NCBI RefSeq assembly: GCF_012273895.1
Contig: NC_052117.1
Span: forward strand, 2,984,406 to 3,048,405
DNA from: Zerene cesonia
Taxonomy: Eukaryota > Arthropoda > Insecta > Lepidoptera > Pieridae
DNA: 64,000 nt
Reading direction: 5' to 3'
Positions 34,949 to 48,700 of the stretch are shown here, in pieces (position 1 is the first letter of the stretch; every line of letters starts with the position of its first letter). The position numbers and the translations under genes are program-made. The notes beneath the pieces are model-generated. The model had not been told where the DNA came from, did no database searches, and saw only the letters and a program-made list of their open reading frames with translations.

Positions 34949-37843
34949 GGTTGTCACGTTCAACACTAAATATCACAAAATTCACTTATTTATTACACAC
35001 TTAAAAACTTCACTCATCTATTACGATGCTCTAAGTAAAAACAAAAGACAATTAATAATAAATGCGAAGCTTCGCACTTCAATTCAAACGTGATTCAAAC
35101 CACCGCATCAATACTTTGACAAACCAGCTTCGGACTGTAATGAGTCATTTGAGTGCGTCTGTAAGTTGCGCATTCACTTTTCCCAATTTGAAAACACAAT
35201 AATAAAAGTAATGTGATCATGTAAAGTGATATAATAATTTAAATAAGATAAAACTCGACTATTATGACATTATAATAATTTTTAATAATATTGTTTTATC
35301 GAGTTGCCTTTATTTTACAATGGCAACTATTATTATACAGGCGTTTATGAATGATCCGAGTCACATTCAACATTTTAATTGCCCTGTTATTGTCTCTCAC
35401 TATAAGCCTAGTTATAATTGGAGTCACTTTATATGTTAAACTTTATCTGCTGTACGTTTTTAGCATCCATATTAGTATTAGATATTTGCTATTTATAATT
35501 TTAATACCTTTAAAAATGTTGTTTTGCTTTTAGTCTACAAGATGGCGTTATTTAAGTTGGCAAATATTATGAATAATATTTTCCGTTCAAAAGTAAACGA
35601 ATTTTTCATTTTAAATCATACACTGCATGAGTGTAACAGAAATGTGAGTAATAAGTATCGATTATTTTCGGAGCCTATATAGTTAAGACTGTGCTGTCGG
35701 TCTGTTTGTCTGCCTGTCTATCTGTGATAGATAGTTTTAAATTTCAGATATTATGTTGTATTTCTGGTATCACTTTTCAACAAAAAAATTAAGTTAAGCA
35801 ACGGTTGACATGGTCATAAATTGGATGGGTGACCATCTTATTCATATATAACTTAATTTTGCGAGTTCGACTCTTACGTGACCGTTTTTTATGGATTGTT
35901 GAATAATAAAGCATTCCCATAAAAGCAGTGGTGGCTCAATAGTGAGGACCTTGGACTTAGAGTTGTTAAGTAGGAGGTTCGAGACCAGGCGAGTGTGCTG
36001 GAAATAATAATTTATCTGCACATGTGGATTATATCACCAAACGGTGAAAAAAATTGTTTAATTATAAATCGTTTTAATCCATACACTTGAACTATTCCCT
36101 AACCGAGAAAACAAAAAAGGTTGCTGAATGAATAATGTGTCCGTGAATAGTATATGTACTATGTAGCATGTAGCTAGATTTTGTAAGGACCATCTGTAAG
36201 TTCTATTGAATTCCTCCCAGGCAGTTCTCCAGGAGGAGATATTTCTACAATAATCGTATAAATGGGTTCCCCTAAAAGCACGTTAAAGAGAGTAATTTTA
36301 ATTCTAACGACATTTTTATTATAATTTATTATTGTATTCTGTTTTAGAAAATAACTCCTTCGAAGAATATAATAAGTACTTATAAGTCGATGCGTAACTC
36401 CCTTAAAATAAATAATTTATTATAAATTATTTATATGTAGTACTAGCTGCGCCCAGCGGTTTCACCCGCGTAAGTCCGTATCCCGTAGGAATATCGGGTT
36501 AAAATGTTTCCTATATTTTATTCCAGTGGTGGTAGTGGTAGTGGTCCAGCTGTCTACGTATCAAATGTCATTGCAATCGGATCAGTAGTTTTTGCGTGAA
36601 AGAGCAACAAATACACACACATACTTACAAACTTTCGCATTTATAATATTAGTAAGATTAGTAGGATACAGTAGGATAGTAGGATATAAATAAGTATTAT
36701 AAGTCTACTCAATATTTCGATGATTCCATTTAGGAAAATCTTGATTATTTGTACTTTGACAGACAGTATCAATGTCGCATTTATAATAAAGATTGCAATG
36801 AGAATAGGAAACAGGAGGCTGCTTTCCTTTTCCTCACCCTTTCCGCGCATTCGCAGGGGCGCTACTTCTGCAACCAGTGGCGTAGCTAGAGGCACAAGGG
36901 CCCTGGTGCATATGGAAAGAATCGGGCCCTCCTCCCCTCTTTCCGCCTTCCTCCCCTCTTTCAAAGCTGAGATTAGAGGGCCCTGGTGCACTGCACCACC
37001 TGGCCCTATGATAGCTACGCCTCTGTCTGCAACATAATATTAATATTGTTTGTGTATTATGTGTGTCAAATTTGATTACCGTTATTGTTACATTGGTAAT
37101 ACATAAATCACTCTATATATAACACTATCACACTGAATTATGAATGTGAAAGTTTGTTTGTTTGTCCATCAATCATGCTGAAAGTACTGAATGGATTTTG
37201 ATGAAATTTGGTATATAGACAGGTTATGAGCTGACTTGGAAGATAGAATACTTTTTATCCCGATTATATGTTCCCTTGTGAAAAAATAGGAATCTTGAAA
37301 TCCGGGGGGAGCCGGGCCGCGCGTCTAGTATATATATAAATCAGAGAAAACTGCAGTCATCGTAACATCAACACACTTTTTACATGTGTGTGGAAAGAAA
37401 TAAACTATTTTATTTATTTGTTTTCCAAAATAAGGTTATATCAAACTATCCCACTATCCTACTGATCCTACTAATATTACAAATGCGAAAGTTTGTAAGG
37501 ATGTGTGTGTGTGTGTTACTCTTTCCCGATTGCAATGAAATTTGGTACGTAGACAGCTGGACAACTGGAATAACATGTAGGCAGCTTTTTATCCCGATAT
37601 TCCTACGGGATACGCACTTACGCGGGGAAAACGCGGAGCGCAGCTAGTGTTTATATAATTTGTAAAATTAATAACAGCGTTTAAACTTTGTTTCGAGCAA
37701 ATAGCAATCCTAATCTATCCATTTGATATTGACAAGAAAAGGGTACGAAAGATTAACATCACTTAATTGAAAGAGGTTCTTTGAATGTGGATTTTGGAAC
37801 ATCATCCCTCTTTTCGAAATTAAAAACTTTTTAACGGATTTTA
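34949..37843. other. CoREST upstream region, shorter allele
   Basis: Matches 13920-17013 almost base for base, but lacks the roughly 200 bp at 15026-15226. It holds allelic copies of the composite SINE (35791-36000), Helitron-like elements (36443-36666 minus; 37466-37647 plus) and the hAT MITE (36875-37025). There is no gene. Confidence 0.85.
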
Positions 37844-37943
37844 NNNNNNNNNNNNNNNNNNNNNNNNNNNNNNNNNNNNNNNNNNNNNNNNNNNNNNNNN
37901 NNNNNNNNNNNNNNNNNNNNNNNNNNNNNNNNNNNNNNNNNNN
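37844..37943. other. Assembly gap, 100 N
   Basis: The left flank stops inside an inverted-repeat MITE arm; the right flank starts with the 77-bp overlap to 18462-18538 (reverse complement). Confidence 0.98.
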
Positions 37944-39753
37944 TGAATTTGTAGTTAGGACATGTGTAATATAAAATAAAACTACGTTTCAAATTAAATT
38001 TACTTTATTTTTTTACAAAATTGACCGAACAGTGCGAGATTTCTAGAACGTTTACACTTGCATTAAGTAGACATAAAGTTTTAATTATTTCTCTTACAAG
38101 TAAGTCTTAATTCACCTGTGTCGATAAATCAATACAAATCCTGGCGGGCTTTCAACCCGGCCCGTTCGTATCATATAAAAGATACATGATTTAATGAAAT
38201 AATTTGTGGACATAATTCTTATTTGTCACTAAATTATGATTAATAATAACGAAAGCAACTATAACTAAACATGATACAATTACACTTAGACAGTATTAGT
38301 GTTTACCTGATCTATAAATCTAATACAATGTATTATACATTGGGGAGAATTGCACGCAGCAGTGGTTAAAAGATAGCTTAACAAGGTTATAAGTACAGAA
38401 AACATTGAAAAACCTTACGTATACTGCGACCAGTGCGATAAAACAATTGAGTAGTCTTGAATGATGAGCTCCGCCCTGAACATCCGCCCACTATACGAAT
38501 ATAAATACTTTCAAAATAATATAATCTGATAAATAACGTTTTCAACTTTATATCTATATATTTAATACGGTGAATCCGTCAGGGCGAGGTTAAATAAGGT
38601 AGCCTATGTTTTGTACTTTGAAATTAAGACAAAGTGCTCACTAATAAACTAAATGGTATTCGATTAATATAGGATATACTCAAACGTAGAGGTTCGCTAT
38701 AATGCTGTATACAATATAATCAAAATAATAATATATTATAATTAGTGTAAAAATTATCAAAAATGGGGCCTTTCTTAACCAGTCAGCACTTCATCTTACG
38801 CAAGTAAATAAAAAAAATTGTCACTGAAAAAAGCCTTGATTTACAAAAAGAAAGAACTAAACTAAACGAAAAATAAAAACACAATATTATATTCTATATA
38901 TTGTATAACCAACAGTGTCCTTAACAATAATAAAATTGAGTACTATGAGTGGGATCAATTTCGATAAATCGATTAAAATTAAATTCAGTAAAGACATCAC
39001 AGTATCTAAATATAGAGGCCAAACTTATTTTCGATTCTCCAATAAATTACATGTAATATAAAATCGGCTATAAGATTGTATACAGATGTATCCACATAAA
39101 GTATAACTAAAATAAATACCTTACAATGAAGAACTAAAAAAAATACTCTATGAATAACCTATCTCGTAAACAAAATACGCACTGTCTTGTGAATCGTTTC
39201 TATTGTAACCAATTTTCAAAACGTCGCATAAGAAATGCATAAAAAGGCAGATTTTACAATATACATTTAGTTTTCGTTTGCGGAGAATATTCTATAAACA
39301 CGTCTCAAGTAACTGTTACACATATATTCGGTTCGACATCGATATCATAACAAAATAACAGCACACTATTCAATCTCTCGTACCCTACGATCCATTAAGA
39401 TAAATGACGCACGAGGACGCATACATGATCTGTCTCGCAGCAAACATTAAAAAACTATTAATATTAAAAATAGTATGATTGCCCAGCTACCCATATAGTG
39501 AAGTTAGTATTAAATTACTGTACATATACGTTAGTGACCTTTTCACTACATCTATTTAACCACATTATCAAGTTACGATGAACCGTCTGTACCGCGGGGG
39601 ACCTGGCGTCCCTCGCGCGATCCGTACCTCATCACTATTCGATACACTTACATAGCCTACGGTTAAAAAGTTATATTAATCAGATTTATGCAACAGTTTA
39701 CCTTACAACCGTACCGAAGCGAATAAGATATAGACCTACGACATCTAGATATA
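37944..39753 (-). other. Probable SAYP 3' UTR
   Basis: No reading frame. A minus-strand AATAAA signal at 38004-38009, followed by sequence reaching the contig end, is the best poly(A) candidate and implies a 3' UTR of about 1.75 kb. Confidence 0.45.
38004..38009 (-). terminator. Candidate poly(A) signal of SAYP
   Basis: AATAAA on the minus strand, 1.75 kb downstream of the SAYP stop. It is the last clear signal before the contig edge. Confidence 0.35.
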
Positions 39754-42700
39754 TTACAGGGAGAGTGGGTCGGCGCCGTCGAGCGGGTCGCTGGCGTCGT
39801 CGGCGTTGTCCGACGCGTCGTCCTCGTCGGGGGCCCCCGGCGCGAGCGCGCGGGGCCCGGGCGGCGCGCGGGGCCCCGGCGGGCCGGCGGCGCGCGCGCC
39901 CTGCATGCACTTCTGCATGTACTGGCGGTGCGCGTACTTGTTGAAGCGGCGCTTGGCCATGAACAGCGTGGCGATGGTGCGCGGCGCCAGGCGCACGGCG
40001 GCGGCGCGCGACGTGATGCCGCCGCGCCGGCACTCGCCGCACGTGTAGTCCAGCACGTGGAGGCTCGCCCCCGTCTGCCTAACGCAATCTGCGGGACGCC
40101 ACGCATGTACGCTCTGCCGCGCGCCCCACTCGCCGACTCGCCGACCTCCCGCCCCGCGCATATACATTCCAACACATCTTTCGATTTACACTTTGACTCT
40201 CTGTATCGTTAAACATCTTTCTCTATGTTTAAACAATATTTGAAAGAAAAACGGAATTCTTTTATTTATATAAATATGCGTAGGTAACGTGAAGGTCGAC
40301 GTTTAGGCCGTCACGGTAGTGATCGCAAGGCACACACAAAAACATCAACTGTATCTTTCTATTGGAGCGCATCGTTTCGACTTTCAATTTCAGCTTCGTC
40401 TAAGCACGAGGCGGAATAAATATTCACTGTGTATTTTACATCATGCTTTCACTTATACGTTCGAAACAAATATCTAACACATAATATGAAGCGTCCTAGG
40501 TATTTCAAGAGTCATACTATAGGTATAACGTAACCATCGTGACAAATATCGCTCTTCGTATCGCGCACGAGTGGCGCTCATGGAAATGAAGAAGTTATGA
40601 CAGCGAAACATAAAAAGCGTACGGACAAACAAGCTTCAGACAATCCAATTCAGTTGCGCATCATACTAACCATGCAACATGCTCACTTACACTTCAAGCT
40701 ACAGGCGTACGAATCCAATAATTTATAAAAAAAACTGGCTCAAATGGACACATGCGGTTGTAAGTAAAGCGAGATGAATTTGAATACTAAGTATTGACAA
40801 TTATTTAAAATCTTAATAAACCCTCAAAACACGTCATACTTTATATTCAAACATAGATCCGGCGCTTTCCGACGGAATACAACGTCACATCCTCTGTATC
40901 GTTCCATAGCATATTACATATTTCGGACAATTTTAAGTCCATAAAAATTAACCAAAAGTCAGTTTTTTTGCTCGTAACGTAAGTCGAGTTGTGCGTGTAG
41001 GTTACGTCGGCAAGCGCCTCGGTGGGGGGGCAGGGCGTGCTAGCGGGTGGGGCGGGTGTTGCTACGGGCGTGCACGACGTACCTTGATGCAGTTGCCTAT
41101 CGCAGAGCTTACAAATGACGAGCTGCATGGTCCCCTTGGGCCCGATGAAGGAGCGCTCGCACAGCGGGCAGTAGCGACCGATGCGGTACGCCCTACGCAC
41201 ACACACGTACGACACACACACGGACCACACGCGCACGCGCACCGGAACAGAAACACGACAATCGACATTAGTATCGCGCACGCGCCCGACACGTACGCAC
41301 GCGCGCTTTGTTACTTTCCTTCGTGCTCGCGGGATGCGACGCGTGGACGGGGCCGGTGTTCATTTTTTTTTTTTGGAATTCATTTGGAACGGCATTAATT
41401 GGGAGTCAGTATAGAAGATATACAGTGAAAGAGATACGATATTCAAAACGTAGAAAAATAAATTCGATCGTAAAATATATATAACCATGCATTTTTCACT
41501 TGAAATGTCGAAAAATCAAGTGCCAATTATGAGATGAAATATCTCATAGTAAAGGGGAAAACAATTTATAGTAAATTTGAAGGAATCGCCAATTATTTAG
41601 AAGGAAAGTAACAAAGACGAGTTAGTTAGCTAAATGAACACTGATGATATATGCCCGGGTTAGTGATATGATATTTTAATAACTTTTTTGTTAGCTGGCA
41701 GTAATTTTCATGTCGATGATCAACGCTGAAGTTTACATCACTTCCAATCCTATTGGGGTATGAACAATAAAAAAAAATATCCCACATTTAAAAAATATCA
41801 GTAAATTGATCTGGTTTAGATCGTCTCAGATGATCAGATATGAATTTATTCATTAATGCTAAAAATTAACAAAATTTTACTGATATTGTTTTAAAGATTT
41901 GATTGTTCTTAAAACTACAGTATGACATAAGAACAACTTTGAGTGAGCAAACAACCTCCAATTATGACATATATGAGAAAACTTAGAATTAAAGATGAGT
42001 AGCATGCAACTTATCACTAATCCCTTATTCTACCAAATATTTACTACACAACTACGTAATTAGACTCGTTTACTAAAAGCTCACTAAAATAGTATTATTT
42101 AGTAGAATCAGGGCGGCATAGGGATTGTGCTTTTCGCATCGGATCTTAGAAAATATGCGGGGTATATCAATGCTACGACATAATCAACCAGAAATATAAG
42201 CGAATGTCGACAGAGTGAATAAATACATAACAGAAATGGCACAGCCTGTGTTAGTCAACATCGAACACGCAATGAGATGAGAACAATGACTACCAAGACC
42301 AGTTATAAAAAACACATAAATCATTTGAATGATTTAAGAAAAAATTGTGTACTTTTTACATCCGCGTTCCTCGTCGCTTCGACGGTAACGCATTGGGTTC
42401 ACATTTTGACGTGGCCCCTCTTGGTTTTACTTGAAAAATAACGTTAAATTATTTTTAATTGACATCATGGTATATGGATAAACATATTTTTGGCGGTCGT
42501 CATAATAAGTCTTGTTATTATTTTATGTGCTGTGCTAATTCTTGCAAGTGAAGATCCTGGTATTTACTGAAGATGAAATATATCCTTAATTACAAAACCC
42601 ATTTTTTTCAAGAAGTGTAAATACATCTAGTGCATTAGGATATTAGCTGTACAGACTACACATTTTTAAAAATAGCCCTCTCATAGTAGTAGTTATTTCA

Positions 42701-45700
42701 AAGTAATATTTGATATAGCTTATGTGAAGTTTAGAATTATTAAATTCAGTGTTTGTATTTAAATTAATTTTTGTATCATGTAAATGGTAACTTATCACAT
42801 AATGATCAATTATTAGAAGTTTCGATTCTATGTAATTTAATGTACTAATATAAAAAAATTAAGAATAAAATTATATACAAACCAATTATTGGGCACTCCA
42901 TTGATCTGCTTTTATATGAGACTTGATCGTTCTTTGAGGTCATTACAATATATATACAAACCAGTTTTGTAGTAAACAGGGAGACAGCAGCTTCTTGTTG
43001 TTTACAAAATTGTTTATTCAAATCATAAAAAGATCTCCATCGACACACATGAGCATAAAATAACTCTACAGCCTGTTAAGTTATTTCTTCATGTTCTATT
43101 ACATACAAACCTGGTAAACTCAGAAAGTCTATGCAAATATATTTTCTTATGTTATTTATATTCTTCTCTCACTCATATTACTAAATTGAGATATATTAAA
43201 AAAAAAAAAACGTTTTCCAATTATATCAATTATTTTACACTGAATCTTGTTCATATGTTTTAGGTCAATAGCTAATTACTGTGGTCAAATAAATTGTATT
43301 TACCTTCATAGAGACGTTACTGTAGCATATCTTGCATTATACTATTAACTGATCGGCTTTCTCCAGAGTATAGTGCGAGAACTGGCAAATTTAAACGCTA
43401 ATGTACGTTTATTATGTTATAACACATAAACCTACCTTGGTATTAGACGGGAGCGTGTATAATATGTTTCAAATACGAATGTGAAAATATCGACATAATT
43501 ATGTGTGCATATGGTTAAATATAAGATCGCAAACAAGTACAAGTTCATTGCCGCGCACATCGTTATTTGAAACGAATTGTACACTAATATTATGTATGAT
43601 ATGCCCCTTGGACGCCGCTGCTGAACATAACACACTGTGGGGCCCTAACAAAAAGGCGTGTGGTTAGATATGCGTACAGACCTGGCGCACGGCTCGCACA
43701 GCGAGTGCGAGTAGAGCTTGTGGCCGCCGGGCCCGCGGCGCGTCTGGTGGTGCCAGTGCGGGCTGCCGGGGCCCCGCGCGGTCACGGAGCCCTGGCCGGG
43801 GCCCGCGGGCCCGCCGGGGCCGCTCGGCGAGCGCGCGCCGCACGACTTGCACACCGCGCACTCCACGCAGTGCCAGCGCCCTGTAAGATTTATGGCATTC
43901 CCACTATTTATTCCATATATCCCAAAACAAGAATTACGTATTCAATATCAAATCAAACTAAAAATTGTAATGTCTACCTAATGTAAAACCCGTCATAGTT
44001 AAATCAGTGCATACTTTCTAAGACTAAATACGTGTATTGCATTATAGTCAAACACGTGAAAATGAAATTATATCGAAATCATTTGGATTAATTAAAAATC
44101 AAACAGCCATTAAAAACAATAGAATATGTAAGTGGGAGGTGTCTGACCGTCGGGCACGCGGTCGAGGCCGACGCAGTAGATGTGGAAGCCGCGGTCGCAC
44201 AGGTCGCAGAAGAGCATCTTGTCGTCGTCGGCGGGGCGCGCGCACGCGCAGCACGTCTTGCACTCGGCGCACTGCCACGCGTACTCGCGGCACTTGCGGA
44301 TCGTGTCCGCGCTCAGCTCCACGCACGACGGGTGCACTGCGTACCCAATTGTACTTTTTTTAAACAGTCATAATTGGTAATATATATTTTATATAATAGA
44401 AATCACCTGATTCTTCTTTTCTTATAATTCAATAAATTTTGTAAATTGCTACTCTATTTACTTCCTTTTTGCCTTCCCTATTCTTTTATCCTTTTATCAT
44501 TTTTTATCCTCAGAAATCCCACAGAAATCATGCGGGGAAAAACCGCGAAACTGTCCATCTTTTCCTCTCACTCCGGGAGGCGTGTGAAAAGCTAAAGACA
44601 AAGGTTAGCACTAACGCTTCGCGTTGCAGTTGGCGCAGACGAGGAAGCGCTCGTGCGTGGTGCGGCGGTTGGCCTCGATGCGCAGCTTGCACGCGCGGCA
44701 CGTGTCCGCCTCGCCCTCCTCCGCGCCGCCGCCCGCCTCCGCGTCGCTGCTGCGCTTCACCTTGCTCAGCTTCTTGCGCTGGAAGATTCGTTCGTGCCAC
44801 ATCACATAACATTATCGTAACTAAGTTTATAATATTTCATACAATTATTTATATTATTATGTGTGTACTGCTAGTAATTTTAATAAATTGTCAATCGGCG
44901 GAAAACCCATGAAGTTATTTAGTATTCTAATCCAAAAGTTAAAGCCAAATTGAGAACCTCCTTCGTTTTTTTTTTGGAGCGTCGGTTGAGAGGAAATAAA
45001 TTATCATGATATACCTATAGGCAGGCTGTTAATATCACATTCATGATATTATATTACATAAAATTTTAGTACATGTTTGTGGAAAAATCAAAACAATATA
45101 AATTAACGCTTATATTAATTAGACACAAGGTAGCTAGGTAGTGAAAATGTTTTTAAAATCAGGCAAGAAGTTTTTGAGTTATACCGAACTATGAGTGTTG
45201 AGTTAAACTGAAAAACGAAAATCTTTCCTCTATAACATGAGCAGGGAAGGGATAATGCGTTTACCTTTTGATGTCGATGCGTGTCCTCGCTGTCGTCGGA
45301 GGAGGAGGCCCAGTCGGGCTCCGACTCAGAGGAGGAGGGCGCGGGCGACGGCGCCGCTGCCGGTGCGCGCACCGCCGTGTTCAGTGGGAAGTATCTGTAT
45401 ACAGATTCACATTGATTGTATAATACAATATCATTCATGATATGGTTAATGTAAAAGTCTGCAAGTGATTGATAGTTATTTTTGCAACTCGATAAATTAT
45501 TTCTACATAATTAAATAATGTCTCATAATATAATATGTATATATATAGATAACAATCGATTTTTGATTTTAACCTATGAATAAGCTAAACAGAAAATATA
45601 CAGAAGTTGTAAAATAGCTCCCTCTGCAGTTAGCTTGAGCTGGGACGTGTGCTAGCACTTACCCCAGAAGATAGCATACAATGCTCTATGGGAGTGTCCT

Positions 45701-48700
45701 CAGTATATATACAAGTATACTCACTGCAGCTGCTCCGAGGTGTAGAGCCGGTAGGTGTGCTGGTACTGGCCCGGCAGCAGCGCGTGCGGGTAGAAGCCGT
45801 GCGGCGGCTCGACGCGCACGGGCGGGTTGGCGGGCGGGGCCGCGCGCCGCCGCTGCACCGTCAGCGACTGCAGGTCCACGCACGCGGGCCGTCGCAGCGC
45901 GTTCATGCGCGCGTTCCACTCGCTCGCCGACGCTATCGCCGCCGCCGCCATGTCCTGACATATTTCACTCATGTTAAAAAAAGATTCAATTCTCATTTTA
46001 AAGTGTGAACTCGATATACACAAATCCGATTTGGACGATTCCTTCACCGTCAGATGGTCACATTAATCTTTCAGTTCACCCATGAAGCCAAAACAAAGAA
46101 CATTTTCTAGTCCTACTTTCTATATTCGTTCGGTTTGCACTGGGTGATATTTTGAATATCGTAAATTTTTAAGCTTTTATCATATAATACGAATGAGCTC
46201 GCGAGCGCGCATTTAGTAGGTTATTGATAAAACTTTAATATAACAAATAAAATGCACATTACACATATATTCATTAACTAGTTATAACAATATCATTATT
46301 TTCTACAAAGCAAATACGTATGTATGTAATTGTATGATTAACAAATCATAGCAGTTTGTAGATGGAAAAAATGTTGTAACAAAAATCTGACAAAATCTAT
46401 AAACAAAAATATTATGTAGATCAGCTACTTACTAGGTTTTGAATGATAATATGTACAGTAAGGATACTATGTATGTATTAGTATTGTAATTGATTTTCAT
46501 AGCGACAACTAAGCCAAGCCAAGTGTGTGAGTAAGACTGGCATACATATGAGCAATTATATCCTTCAATCGCATTTACCCAAGTTGATTTTTACCACAAA
46601 TAAAAGTGAGTATTAATTACAGTGTCTCATACAATTTTAGTAGATAACATTCTAAGCCGTTTCAAAGAAAAAAAAATTAGTGTAGGCAAGCAAAGCCACC
46701 AGTAGAAGCTTGCGTTACATATTTGTTATTATTATTTCATATTTGTGTTTCTGAATTTTTTCTTTATGTGGGCTAAATCCTATTAAAGACCTTGTTTCTT
46801 GTTAAATTTAATGATTCTAGGTCTATGGGAAGTACCCTGTCGGTTTTGATATTATAATACAGCAAAAATGCAACATAATTGATACCTCGATCGCATTGAT
46901 CTATAAGTTACATTTTTAGGGCCTCAAAACAACAAAGCCTAAGTATTTATAAATTTCAGGAAAATATCTTAAGTAATTGCTGAGAAAAAAGACTGGGTAG
47001 ACAGATGGGCGAAAACTGATCTATAGGGGATTCGATTTTTTCTTTTGGAGAAAGAAAAAATAAAAATAAACGCAATATTAAGAAATGTTGTACTCTGTAA
47101 TATATATATATATATATATAATAATAAAAGACAAAAACAGAAGCAATAGGTACCTGTCTTGTTTTTTCCGGATCGATTTTCGGTAGATCCGGTTTGCTGT
47201 CTAATGATTTAGTATCAGCCTTCATCTCAATTCTATCCTTGACTTCTGCTTTCACTTCTACAGGCTCCGGAGTGGGCTCCGCGAGCTGTTTTTCCCGTTG
47301 ATACGATCTGTACTCTTCGTATTTATGAGGGTAGTCCGATAGCATAATGTCTAGGACTTCACTTGCATCTACAGCTGTTATACCTAAAATATTATTGGGT
47401 TAAAAATGTATACTCCATTTTTCCCTCATAATTTAAGTTTTTAGTACTTAGGTAATTTTAAGTATTCTACATATTATGAGGAAATCAAATTACACAATTT
47501 AATTTTTTTTTAAATACAATTTCAAGTATAAATTTTTATTCTTGCTGAACAATGTTGACGTTATGTAAACAATGCAAATATACAATTTTGTATAAAATGT
47601 TTAGATTTTCAATTCAGAATTAATGACATGGATTTCCACACATTAATTATTATTGATGACTCGATCTTTCCATCAGTTATGGAAAGTTTTATTATAATTA
47701 TCAATAATTGAAATGTATTTAAAGTATTCACCTAAATCACATAGAGCCTCACTGACTAGACCCTGACGAAGCACGTAGTCTCTCTCCTGGCCAGTGATTG
47801 TTCGCCTCTTTAATTCTGGATACCGTCGCTTGAAACTCTTCACGCCCAAAAACATCGCGACTTGCTCTTGTATCATCATAACCTTTAAAAAAACATGTAA
47901 AGATTCAAAATCAATAATATTATTATTTTATCCACACTCATATTATTTACCTTCTTTATAGTGGTTTATAAAAAAGTTTATATCCCTCAATAAATACATC
48001 ATTTACATTGTTTCAAAAAGAAAGTCGCTATTCGTTGCTGCCGTAAATCTTACTAATAATAGCACTTAATTAGAAAGCTTTTATTATTCATCATATATTA
48101 AGTTGTAGCAATAAAATCGTATTTAAATTTTAAGTGACATTCTTTAGTATCATAATGATGCAAAATGATTACCTGATGATCAGCATCTGTTTGTTCAGGT
48201 GGAGGCCAAGTGTACTCTTTAACATCTTCTGCTGACCATACTTTATTACTGAAAAAGATATTGAATCAAAATTATGTAAGAAATTCAAAGATTAATGGCC
48301 AGTTTTACAATTTCTGAATAAGTTCTGTTGTATGTATTATTATTATCAATCACAATGATGAATTATCGAAAAAAAGTGCTTAATAAGCTGCCGATAGCTT
48401 AACTAGTATAGTTTTGAGACTGGTTCAAAGGTTTACAAATACATAATTTATTTTATTTAAAAGCTTTACACAACAGATTTAATATTTCTCACCTGTCAAA
48501 AAGGTCTGCAAATTTAGATTTTTTCATTTTACTACTTTCATTTGTTGAACTTTTTACAGAACTCTGTGAATCTTCATCAAGTAAATGTGAGGGTCTGAAA
48601 AATATTATATACACATACATTACTTATTGCATTTCATCTTAAATAAGGATTTCTAAAGTAATGACAGTTAAACAATAGAATATATTATATTCATTAGAAA

